NCBI GenBank assembly: GCA_033763935.1
Contig: JANRJO010000007.1
Span: 1 to 64,000 of the forward strand
Reading direction: 5' to 3'
Source: DALYJJ01 sp033763935
GTDB taxonomy: Bacteria > Acidobacteriota > Terriglobia > Bryobacterales > Bryobacteraceae
DNA: 64,000 bases
The notes under the pieces: generated by a model
The model's input: the letters and a program-made list of their open reading frames with translations, nothing else
Told to the model about the DNA's origin: nothing
Database searches by the model: none
Part shown: piece after piece, positions 27,063 to 34,483 of the stretch
Numbering within the stretch: the first letter of the stretch is position 1
Layout: every line of letters begins with the position of its first letter
Translations under genes and position numbers: made by a program

Positions 27063-28340
27063 TCAGACTCTCCACGGTTCGCGCAATGCGCGCGACCGCA
27101 TGTTATTGGCAACGTCGTCGTTCGCGAACTGCCGCTTCAAGGGATCCCATTCGAGCTTCTTGCCGCGCTGGTAAGCGATGAAGGCGGCGTGGCAGGCGAT
27201 GTGGGAGTTGGCCGCCGCAGCGGCGCTGGCGCGCGGCGTCTGGCGGGACTTCACACACTTGACGAAGTCGACGACGTGGTTGGCGAGCGCGAGGCTGGCC
27301 GCTTCGGTGGGCCGCAGCAGGGGCTTGATGTTCTCCGAGCACTCGATCTTGGTGAGGTCGCCGGTCTCTACCCAACCCTGGTCGCCCTCAATGCGGAAGC
27401 TGCAAGAGCCGGTTTTGAGCGCGCCGTCCCAGCCGTTGTCGCGCATCACGAGCTTGACGCCGTTCGAGTACTTGCAGTGCACGAAGTAGGGGCCGACGTT
27501 GGTCCCTTCGGGCTCGTATTCCAACGGCTGCGTGTCGTCAAGGTTGGCGGCCCAGTGGCAGAGGTCCACGGTGTGCGAGCCCCATTCGAGGATTCCGCCG
27601 CCGTGAAAGTCGTAGTAATTGCGCCAGCCGCCGCGGACGTACTCGGAGTTGTAGGGGCGCCACGGCGCGGGGCCGAGCCAGCGATCCCAATCGAGGAGCT
27701 GTTTGGGCGGCAGTTCCTCGGCGGCGAGCCAGTCGCGGCTGGGAAGGGGGGGCCAGTTCACCGAGGGACCTACGTTCGCATAGAGCGCCTGCAGCTTGCC
27801 AAGGGCGCCGGACCGCAGCAGTTCCTTGCACAGTTCAAAGTTGGCGCCGTTCCGCCGCTGGCAGCCGGCCTGGTACAGCCGGTTGTAGCGCTTGAAGGCG
27901 TCGGCGAGCGCCCAGCTCTCTTCCATCGACATGGAGCAGGGCTTCTCGCAATAGACGTCCTTGCCATGCTGGGCGGCGATGATGGAGAGCGGCGTGTGCC
28001 AGCGGTCGCCGGTGGCGATGAGGACCGCGTCGACGTCCTGCCGCGCCAGCAGCTCGTACTGATCGCCGTACATCTGGCAATCGCGCGTGCCGTAGGCCTT
28101 GTCGACCATGGTCTTGATCTCTTCGCGGCGCTCGTTGCGCACGTCGCAGACGGCGATGAACCTGGCGTCGGGGAGGACCAGGAACTTGCTGAGCACGTGC
28201 TGGCCGCGGGCGCCGATGCCGATGCCGCCGAGGACGACCTTGTCGCTCGGGGCCACCGCGCCGGCTCGCTGGCCGAGCACCACGCTGGGGACGATCATGG
28301 GCGCCACGGCGCTCTTGAGAATGTCACGTCGGGTAGGCAT
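27063..28340 (-). CDS. Gfo/Idh/MocA family oxidoreductase, Tat-exported
   Basis: A 425-residue NAD(P)-dependent sugar oxidoreductase. TRRDILKSAVAPMIVPSVVLG is a Tat signal, and ATG 28340 is chosen accordingly. The Rossmann motif VVLGGIGIGARGQHVL, the conserved CEKPCSMSMEES (catalytic Lys) and HGGGILEWGSHTVDLCHW (C-terminal active site) are all present. Exported members with tightly bound cofactor are widespread in Acidobacteria and Planctomycetes and oxidise or rearrange sugar derivatives. It is upstream of the HEAT-repeat gene in one transcription unit. A TATAGAAT-like -10 lies about 14-20 bases before the start. Confidence 0.9.
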   Translation of the reverse strand: MPTRRDILKSAVAPMIVPSVVLGQRAGAVAPSDKVVLGGIGIGARGQHVLSKFLVLPDARFIAVCDVRNERREEIKTMVDKAYGTRDCQMYGDQYELLARQDVDAVLIATGDRWHTPLSIIAAQHGKDVYCEKPCSMSMEESWALADAFKRYNRLYQAGCQRRNGANFELCKELLRSGALGKLQALYANVGPSVNWPPLPSRDWLAAEELPPKQLLDWDRWLGPAPWRPYNSEYVRGGWRNYYDFHGGGILEWGSHTVDLCHWAANLDDTQPLEYEPEGTNVGPYFVHCKYSNGVKLVMRDNGWDGALKTGSCSFRIEGDQGWVETGDLTKIECSENIKPLLRPTEAASLALANHVVDFVKCVKSRQTPRASAAAAANSHIACHAAFIAYQRGKKLEWDPLKRQFANDDVANNMRSRALREPWRV

Positions 28341-28403
28341 GGCAGTTGAAATGGATTCTATACCGGATTGAGGGTCGAGTGCTGCTATGCTAGCCTCCAA
28401 CCA

Positions 28404-28817
28404 ATGGCAGACCGTCGCCTGCAGGACGTCGGGGGCACACCCGGCGGGCTGGCCGAGTTCTTTGTGGGCTTAATCATGGCCTGTATCGGCGTGTATCTGG
28501 TCACTAACCAGGTGTTCGTCGAGAGCTCCTATTGGAGCTTTTTCGGAGCGAATACCTTCGGCGTGACGCTGATTCCCTTTCTGTTCGGCGTGGGCATCCT
28601 GTTCTGGAATGGCCGCAGCGTTGCCGGCTGGTTCCTGACCCTGGCCGGTGCGCTCTTTATCCTGACTGGGGTGATCGTCAATTTGCACCTCTATTTCCGG
28701 CCCACCACGCTGTTCCAGACGCTGATCATGTTGATCCTGCTGGTGGGAGGCCTGGTGTTGATCGCGCGATCGCTCCGTACGCACAAGAGTGCGGGAGCGG
28801 ATTTCCAATCGGAGTAA
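28404..28817 (+). CDS. Small four-TM membrane protein, unknown function
   Basis: A 137-residue protein. After a short polar head (ADRRLQDVGGTPGG), four hydrophobic segments are evident: FFVGLIMACIGVYLV near 18, FGVTLIPFLFGVGILFW near 50, VAGWFLTLAGALFILTGVIV near 73 and LFQTLIMLILLVGGLVLIA near 103. The tail is polar. I do not recognise a characterised family. It lies 3 bases before the DJ-1/PfpI gene, suggesting co-transcription. Confidence 0.7.
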   Translation: MADRRLQDVGGTPGGLAEFFVGLIMACIGVYLVTNQVFVESSYWSFFGANTFGVTLIPFLFGVGILFWNGRSVAGWFLTLAGALFILTGVIVNLHLYFRPTTLFQTLIMLILLVGGLVLIARSLRTHKSAGADFQSE

Positions 28818-28820
28818 CGG

Positions 28821-29396
28821 ATGAGCAAACGAATTCTGGTGGTGACCGGCGACGGCGGCGAGAGCTACGAGACGCTCTATGCGGTGCATCGTTTTCAGGA
28901 GGAGGGCTGGACCCCGGTGGTGGCGGCTCCTTCGAAGCGCCGCCTGCACCTGGTGATGCACGATTTTGAGGAGGGGTGGGACACCTATATCGAGCGGCAG
29001 GGGTATGGGCTGGAGTCGGACGTGACGATTGCGGAGTGCTCGGCGAGCGGGTTCGACGCGATCCTGCTGATTGGTGGCCGTGCGCCGGAGTACCTGCGCA
29101 ACGACAAGCGCCTGCTGGCGCTGGTGCGGGCCTTTCACGAGGAAGGGAAGTGGGTGTTCGCCATCTGCCACGGCATTCAGGTTCTGGTGTCAGCGGGGCT
29201 GGCGGCAGGACGCTGCCTGACGTGCTATGAGCATGTGCGGCCGGAGGTAGAGGCAGTTGGGGGCACGTGGGATACGCGCCAGGCGGTGCGCGACGGGCGC
29301 ATGGTGACGGCGCAGACGTGGCAATCGCACCCGGAGTTCTATCGTGAAGTGATTGCGTGCCTGCGCGGCCAGAGCGTCGATGCCGCTCGATCCTGA
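28821..29396 (+). CDS. DJ-1/PfpI family protein (class I glutamine amidotransferase-like)
   Basis: A 191-residue protein with the DJ-1/PfpI fold. KRILVVTGDGGESYETLYAVHRFQEEGW opens the fold (a conserved Glu lies in ESYE), FDAILLIGGRAPEYLRND gives the second strand, and WVFAICHGIQVLVSAGL contains the nucleophile elbow Cys followed by His. The family includes proteases, chaperones and glyoxalases; the exact activity cannot be told. It overlaps the esterase gene by 17 bases. Confidence 0.88.
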   Translation: MSKRILVVTGDGGESYETLYAVHRFQEEGWTPVVAAPSKRRLHLVMHDFEEGWDTYIERQGYGLESDVTIAECSASGFDAILLIGGRAPEYLRNDKRLLALVRAFHEEGKWVFAICHGIQVLVSAGLAAGRCLTCYEHVRPEVEAVGGTWDTRQAVRDGRMVTAQTWQSHPEFYREVIACLRGQSVDAARS

Positions 29397-30240
29397 ACTT
29401 GCGCGCTTGCTCGAGCGGGAGGCCGCGTCGGGTTTGCCGCCGCGGAGTGCGCGCTCGGTAGAGTTGACGCGGCGGTTGTACGTCGACTCGTCGCGGGCGC
29501 TGGGCGGGACGCCCGTGGAAGTTCGCATCGAGCAGCCGCGGCCAGACGTGCGCGTGTACGGGGAGGGGCCGGCGGTGGTGGTGTACTTTCACGGCGGCCG
29601 ATTCTTCAGCGGGAATCTGGAGACGCACGACGCGCTCTGCCGGTCTTTGGCCGCGCAGTCCGGTTGCCGCGTAGCGGCGGCCGATTATCGCCTGGCGCCG
29701 GAGCACCGGTGGCCGGCGGCGGTGGAGGACGCGTTGGCTGCCGTCGAGTGGGCGCTGGAGCGGTGGCCGAAGGTGGGAGTTGCGGGGGATAGCGCCGGCG
29801 CGGCGCTGGCGGGTATCGCCGCACTCGCGCACCGCGACCGCCTGGCGTGCCAGCTGTTGCTCTATCCGATGCTCGACCCGGCGTGCGCGATGGCATCGCA
29901 TGCCGATTTCGCCTCGGGTTTTGGACCGGGGAGCGAGGACATGCGGCGTGGGTGGAAGGAGTATCTTCCGGAAGGGGCAGATTCGCGGGATGCGCGGGTG
30001 ACGCCGCTCCATGCTCCGAACCTCGCGGGAGCGCCGTCCGCGTATGTCTTGACCGCAGAATACGACTGCCTCCGCGACGAGGGCGAGTGCTATGCGCAGC
30101 GTCTATCGGCTGCGGGCGTGCCCACCGTGCTGCGGCGGTATGAGGGAGCCATCCACGGTTTCCTGCCCATGCTGGGTGTGAGCGCGCTCGCGCGGCGGGC
30201 AACGGGTGAGGCGGCTGGTTGGCTGCGGGCGCAGTTCTAG
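29380..30240 (+). CDS. Alpha/beta hydrolase, hormone-sensitive-lipase (HSL) type esterase
   Basis: A 286-residue esterase. VVVYFHGGRFFSGN holds the oxyanion-hole motif, here HGGR instead of the usual HGGG. VGVAGDSAGAALAG contains the nucleophile Ser (GDSAG). The Asp lies in LTAEYDCLRDEGECYA and the His in EGAIHGFLPM. This order defines the HSL family of short-chain carboxylesterases. ATG 29380 lies within the end of the DJ-1 gene. Upstream in-frame extension is possible to 29353 but lacks family similarity. Confidence 0.88.
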   Translation: MPLDPELARLLEREAASGLPPRSARSVELTRRLYVDSSRALGGTPVEVRIEQPRPDVRVYGEGPAVVVYFHGGRFFSGNLETHDALCRSLAAQSGCRVAAADYRLAPEHRWPAAVEDALAAVEWALERWPKVGVAGDSAGAALAGIAALAHRDRLACQLLLYPMLDPACAMASHADFASGFGPGSEDMRRGWKEYLPEGADSRDARVTPLHAPNLAGAPSAYVLTAEYDCLRDEGECYAQRLSAAGVPTVLRRYEGAIHGFLPMLGVSALARRATGEAAGWLRAQF

Positions 30241-30251
30241 GCGGAGGCCCG

Positions 30252-30953
30252 GTGCGCGCTCCCCTGGTTTCCTGCATTCTGCCGACGCGAAATCGTACGC
30301 GTTTCCTGCGGCAAGCGCTTCAGTGCTACGAAGCGCAGCGTTGGCCGCGCAAGGAACTGATCGTGGTGGACGACGGCGAGCGGTCGAACGCCGCGCTCTT
30401 CCGCGGCGGCGCCGAGGTGCGGTACATCCGCCTGACGCAGCCGGTGAACCTGGGCCAGCGGGTCAATCTGGCGATCGAAGCGGCGCGGGGCGACATTATC
30501 CAGCGGCTGGATGACGACGACTACTACGGGCCGGAGTTCCTCGCCCGGAACATGACGGCGCTGCCGCTGGACGAAGGCCGCGACCGCAGCCTGGTGACGC
30601 GCTGCTGCTTCCTGGTGCTGTTGCGGCGGGCCGGCGATCTGCGGCACAGCGGCCACGGCTGGCGTCCGGGCGGGGCGTTCTGCTTTCACAAAGACCTGTG
30701 GCGCCGGATTCCGTTTCGAGACGCGGCGCAGTCAGAGGATTCCTGGTTCATCCGCGATCAACGGCCGCGGCTCATCCGCGTGTGCCGGGTGGAAGACTAC
30801 ATTGTCGTCCGCCATGGCGGGAATCATTGGACGCGCGTCACGACCGGCGATACGGACGAGTACTTCGGGCAGTGCGAGTTGTTCGGGGGCGACCTTGCCT
30901 CCGTCACCTCTGCGGAGACGGCGCGCTGGTACCAGCGTTGTCTTGGTCGATGA
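30252..30953 (+). CDS. Glycosyltransferase family 2
   Basis: A 233-residue GT-A fold enzyme. VSCILPTRNRTRFLRQALQCYEAQ and ELIVVDDGERSN are the nucleotide-sugar-binding start; IIQRLDDDDYYGPEFL is the DxD metal motif; GAFCFHKDLWRRIPF is the acceptor loop, followed by an acidic residue in QSEDSWFI. GTG 30252 follows a GGAGG site by 4 bases; a TTG at 30219 would add a poor extension. There are no membrane segments. The last 50 bases overlap the convergent propeller gene. Confidence 0.85.
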   Translation: MRAPLVSCILPTRNRTRFLRQALQCYEAQRWPRKELIVVDDGERSNAALFRGGAEVRYIRLTQPVNLGQRVNLAIEAARGDIIQRLDDDDYYGPEFLARNMTALPLDEGRDRSLVTRCCFLVLLRRAGDLRHSGHGWRPGGAFCFHKDLWRRIPFRDAAQSEDSWFIRDQRPRLIRVCRVEDYIVVRHGGNHWTRVTTGDTDEYFGQCELFGGDLASVTSAETARWYQRCLGR

Positions 30954-33321
30954 TTTCCTGAACCGCGGACAACGGCAGACTCCAGACGCCGCGGCCGTAG
31001 GTGGCGGCGAAGAGCGTTTTGCTCTTGGCGTGGTAGACGATGTCCGTGATGCGGACGTTGGGCAGGTTACCGGTGAGCGGACGGTAGTGGTGGCCGGAGG
31101 TGGTGTAGATAACTCCACCGTCATTCGCGGCAACCAGAACGCGGTTGGGCAGGAAGGCAAGGGCGTTATGCGGGAGGTTGGGCATTCCGGTAGCGATGTC
31201 GCAGCCCCACGTGTCGCCGGCGTCCTCTGACGTATAGAGGTGCCAGAACTCCTGGATGGTCCTTTTGCCGTCTGCCTCGTTTTCGTAGCCGGCACGGAGG
31301 AAGCGCAGCGGCACGTCCTGCCCGGCGTCAAAGCCGCCCGCCTCGTTCAACTCGAGCTGGCCTGCAATTGTGCCGAGGGTGTAGGAGACGAGCCGCGGGT
31401 CCTCCGGGTGGCTGAGAATGCGGGTGATCAGGCGGCCGGGGCTCAACGGTCCGGAGAGGTTTCCGGACCAGGTTTTGCCGGCATCGGTGCTTCGGAAGAA
31501 GCCGCCGTTCTCGGTGCCCACATAGACGAAGGCGGGATCCGATGAGGCCACATCAATGGCGGTGATCACGGAACCATCCAAAATGGGCGAGACGGGTTTC
31601 CAGGAGTTCGTCGCTGTGGTGGTGCGCCAGACGCGCTTCGACCCGGTGTATACGGCACGCGGGGCATCGCCCGTACGGTCGGAGCGGTCCATGGCGATGA
31701 TCGCCATCCAAACCGATCGCGCCTCGCGCTGCGAGACAGCCAGCTTGCAGCGCTTCCACTGCTGGTCTTCGAGGCGGTATCGGAACAGTTCCATGCGCTG
31801 GAGGGAGGCGTAGAGGTGGAACTGGTCGGTGGGGTGGTAGCAGGTCCAGCCGCCATCACCGCGCCACTCTCGCCGCAGCACGCGATCGCGCTTTGGTGCG
31901 CGAGGTTCGAGGGGACCGCGAAGCCAGATCCCCAGGTCCTGACAGCCGAAGCTCAAGGACTCTTCGCTGACGGGCGAGACATCGAGATCGTACAGCATGG
32001 CGAGGCTTAAGCCCTCGTTGCGCGTGTCCCAGGTCTGGCCGAGATCATTGCTGATGGCGAAGCCGCCGTCGTTGGCCGAGTAGATCCGGTTGCCGACGAT
32101 GGCAACGTCGTGGTGGTCATGGTGGACGTGGTTGGTGGACGAGGACTTCCGCGGGTCACCGTTGGTTGCCTGGCGCCAGGTCTCGCCGCCGTCGAGGGTC
32201 ACGAACAGGTCGACGCCGCCGACGGCCACGATGCCGGGCCTGGTGGGATGCGCGGCGAGGCAGTTGTTGTAGGAGAACTGGCCGCCCGCGGCGAACTCCT
32301 CGGGGACGGCCAGGGGCGTCCATTCCTGGCCGAGGTTCTCGCTCCGGAACACGCCGAGAAGCCCGCCCGTGCGCGGGCGGCCGACAAGCGCGTAGACGAC
32401 GTCAGTGGAACCGGCGATGGCGAGGGTGGTTCGGCCCCACTGGTCGCCTGGAGGCAGCCCGGCTGTGCACTGAGTCCAGGAGTCGCCGCCGTCGCGTGTG
32501 ATCCAGATGCCACTCTGGGTTCCCTGGGCCTCCACGGCGGCCATGGCAACGCCTTGGTGCTTGCGGTGGAAGACGACGGAGTGGCAGAAATAGCCGAGCG
32601 AGGAGATGAACGGCGGGGCGCCGTCCGGTTTGTGAAGGGAGATGAGTGAAGCGAGCTTCTTCTGGTTCCGGTCGCGGGCGGTCTCCCAATGTCCGCCGCC
32701 ATCGAACGTTTCGAACAGGCCGGCGCCCTGTTCCCCGCTATGGGTCACGCCGCCGACGAAAACGTGGTTGGAATCGAAGGGATCGACGGCGATGGTGCCG
32801 ATGCGCCGCGGGAGGCCGCCGAAGGGGAACATGCCGAAATTCGGGCGGGGCTGCTTGAAGTGAATCCGGGTATCGGCGACCTGCGTCCAGCCGGCGGCTC
32901 CGGGCTCCAGCCGGAACAGTCCGACGCCGGGGTAGTTGTCGCCGGAGAGGTTGGCTTCTCCGGTGCCGGCGTAGACACGGTCGGGGTTGGAGGGATCGAA
33001 GGCGAGGGAGCCTATGTTGAGCGTCTGTTCCTGGTCGTCCCAACAGTAGGTCCACTGGCGGCCGTAGTTATGGGAGACGTACACACCGCCGGCGGCCGAA
33101 CCGACGATGATGCGTTTCGGCTGCCGCGGGTCCACCAGGATCGCGGTTAAGCGTCCGCCCGAATTCAGGGGGCCGACTTCGGTCCAGTGCGGCAGTTCCT
33201 GCCGCTGGCGGCGGGCCAGGTCTTCCGGGTAGCTTTCGCGGCTGGGATAGGCGGTGCGCGCTCGAAAGGCATCGGCGCGCACCCGGTGGGTGGTAAATCG
33301 ATTGCGGTCGCGGACCCCCAT
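30904..33321 (-). CDS. Sortilin/VPS10-like beta-propeller with Asp-box (BNR) repeats
   Basis: An 805-residue protein made of Asp-box propeller blades: SHNYGRQWTY, TFDGGGHWET, TRDGGDSWTQ, TLDGGETWRQ, SNDLGQTWDT, STDAGKTWSG and SEDAGDTWGC are visible in order. The fold matches the VPS10/sortilin and glycosyl-hydrolase-like WD40 groups of acidobacteria. No signal peptide is seen at this start, unusual for a family that is mostly secreted; the true start could lie elsewhere, but the ATG overlaps the TAA of the upstream H1-like gene (TAATG). Function is unknown; ligand binding or a neuraminidase-like role are alternatives, and no sialidase Arg triad is evident. Confidence 0.75.
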   Translation of the reverse strand: MGVRDRNRFTTHRVRADAFRARTAYPSRESYPEDLARRQRQELPHWTEVGPLNSGGRLTAILVDPRQPKRIIVGSAAGGVYVSHNYGRQWTYCWDDQEQTLNIGSLAFDPSNPDRVYAGTGEANLSGDNYPGVGLFRLEPGAAGWTQVADTRIHFKQPRPNFGMFPFGGLPRRIGTIAVDPFDSNHVFVGGVTHSGEQGAGLFETFDGGGHWETARDRNQKKLASLISLHKPDGAPPFISSLGYFCHSVVFHRKHQGVAMAAVEAQGTQSGIWITRDGGDSWTQCTAGLPPGDQWGRTTLAIAGSTDVVYALVGRPRTGGLLGVFRSENLGQEWTPLAVPEEFAAGGQFSYNNCLAAHPTRPGIVAVGGVDLFVTLDGGETWRQATNGDPRKSSSTNHVHHDHHDVAIVGNRIYSANDGGFAISNDLGQTWDTRNEGLSLAMLYDLDVSPVSEESLSFGCQDLGIWLRGPLEPRAPKRDRVLRREWRGDGGWTCYHPTDQFHLYASLQRMELFRYRLEDQQWKRCKLAVSQREARSVWMAIIAMDRSDRTGDAPRAVYTGSKRVWRTTTATNSWKPVSPILDGSVITAIDVASSDPAFVYVGTENGGFFRSTDAGKTWSGNLSGPLSPGRLITRILSHPEDPRLVSYTLGTIAGQLELNEAGGFDAGQDVPLRFLRAGYENEADGKRTIQEFWHLYTSEDAGDTWGCDIATGMPNLPHNALAFLPNRVLVAANDGGVIYTTSGHHYRPLTGNLPNVRITDIVYHAKSKTLFAATYGRGVWSLPLSAVQEIIDQDNAGTSAPSPQR

Positions 33322-33596
33322 TACCTGTCGCCGGTACTGCCGCCGGTTCTGGGGGGAGTGGGGGTGGGAGAGATATCGAGCTGGAGCTTGGCGCGGACGC
33401 GGTCGGCGACTGCGGCTCCGAGGGCCTTCCTCACTGCGTCATGAATCTTCTTGAGGTCCGATTCGCTGAAGAGTAACTCATCGGCAGCGCCGGCGCCCGC
33501 CTTGCTTGCGGCAGCGCCCCTGCTTGCAGGCGCGGACTTCTTGGGGGCCGCCTTCTTTGACGCAGTCTTCTTGGCGGCCGCCTTCTTGGTTGCCAT
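33321..33596 (-). CDS. Histone H1-like Lys/Ala-rich small protein
   Basis: A 91-residue basic protein. The N-terminal 35 residues are ATKKAAAKKTASKKAAPKK-type repeats like the histone H1/AlgP tails that bind DNA. The second half, ELLFSESDLKKIHDAVRKALG then VADRVRAKLQLD, is an amphipathic helix region. ATG 33596 is chosen because GGAGG lies 6 bases upstream; the longer frame to 33656 has no family character. Its stop and the following gene start overlap (TAATG), so it is translated together with the propeller protein, an odd partner. Confidence 0.8.
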   Translation of the reverse strand: MATKKAAAKKTASKKAAPKKSAPASRGAAASKAGAGAADELLFSESDLKKIHDAVRKALGAAVADRVRAKLQLDISPTPTPPRTGGSTGDR

Positions 33597-33622
33597 GTGA
33601 TCCTCCGTATGGGGGTGATGGA

Positions 33623-34483
33623 TCACCATACTATGCCAAACTTTCGGAAAAACCAATTGTCATTTCGTGTGCGAGCTCGAAAAAGTTCACGGCGACGTGC
33701 GACCGCATCGGAACGAAGCAAGAGGCGGAGGGCGTGAGGGAGCGCGGGCTCACCGGCGTGGGCTGCGATGACCTTTGCAATGCGGCTGCCACGGAGGTGG
33801 GAAAACGCCAGCCGCAGCCGGTTGTAGACGGCATCGGCTTGCGGGACGGGATAGGGGGCGGCCTTGCGGAAGAGGTGCCACACGCGCGAAGAGGGGACGA
33901 TCCAGTTCTCGTAGCCCAGCAACCAGAGCCGAAGGCTGGTTTCGATATCCACGCCGCCGCGGGCACGCAGGCCGTGGTCGAACCCGCCGACGGCGTGGAA
34001 GACGGTACGCGGGATGGCGAGACAGGCACCGGGAAGGACCGGGGCGTGGAAGGGCCGGGAGGCGGCCCGGGACAGCCATTGCGGTTTCAACGTGGGGTGA
34101 GGCAGGGAGAAGCCGTAGCCGAAGTCGTGGGGCGAGGCGACGTCGGCGATGGCGGGAGCGGCGGAACCGGCCGCGCGGCGGTGCAGGACGTCGACGAGCG
34201 GCTCCCACCAGCCGGGAGCGAACTGCATATGTCCGTCAAGGAATATGAGCACATCGCCCGAGGCGCGGCGGCCTCCGTAGTTGCGGGCGCGGGCGACGCC
34301 GATGCCTCGCGTACGCAGGAGCCGGATGCCCATGCGGTGGAGGCCGGCCGCGGAGCTATCCGTGGAGCCGTCGTCGACCACGATCACCTCGGTGTCCGCC
34401 GGAACGGTGGGCTGCAGGGATTCGAAGGTGCGCCGCAACCAGGGGCCTTCGTTGCGGCTGATGATGACCACGCTGAGTTGCAT
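33623..34483 (-). CDS. Glycosyltransferase resembling polypeptide GalNAc-transferases (GT27/GT2)
   Basis: A 286-residue GT-A enzyme. LSVVIISRNEGPWLRRTFESL and TEVIVVDDGSTDSS open the fold. ARNYGGRRASGDVLIFLDGHMQFAPGW carries DGH in place of a DxD, as in polypeptide GalNAc-transferases. VGGFDHGL, DIETSLRLWLLGYE and VPSSRVWHLFRKAAPY also parallel the ppGalNAc-T catalytic core. There is no lectin domain and no membrane anchor. ATG overlaps the kinase stop (TGATG). A protein or peptide O-glycosylation role is an inference; it could also be an ordinary GT2. Confidence 0.8.
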   Translation of the reverse strand: MQLSVVIISRNEGPWLRRTFESLQPTVPADTEVIVVDDGSTDSSAAGLHRMGIRLLRTRGIGVARARNYGGRRASGDVLIFLDGHMQFAPGWWEPLVDVLHRRAAGSAAPAIADVASPHDFGYGFSLPHPTLKPQWLSRAASRPFHAPVLPGACLAIPRTVFHAVGGFDHGLRARGGVDIETSLRLWLLGYENWIVPSSRVWHLFRKAAPYPVPQADAVYNRLRLAFSHLRGSRIAKVIAAHAGEPALPHALRLLLRSDAVARRRELFRARTRNDNWFFRKFGIVW

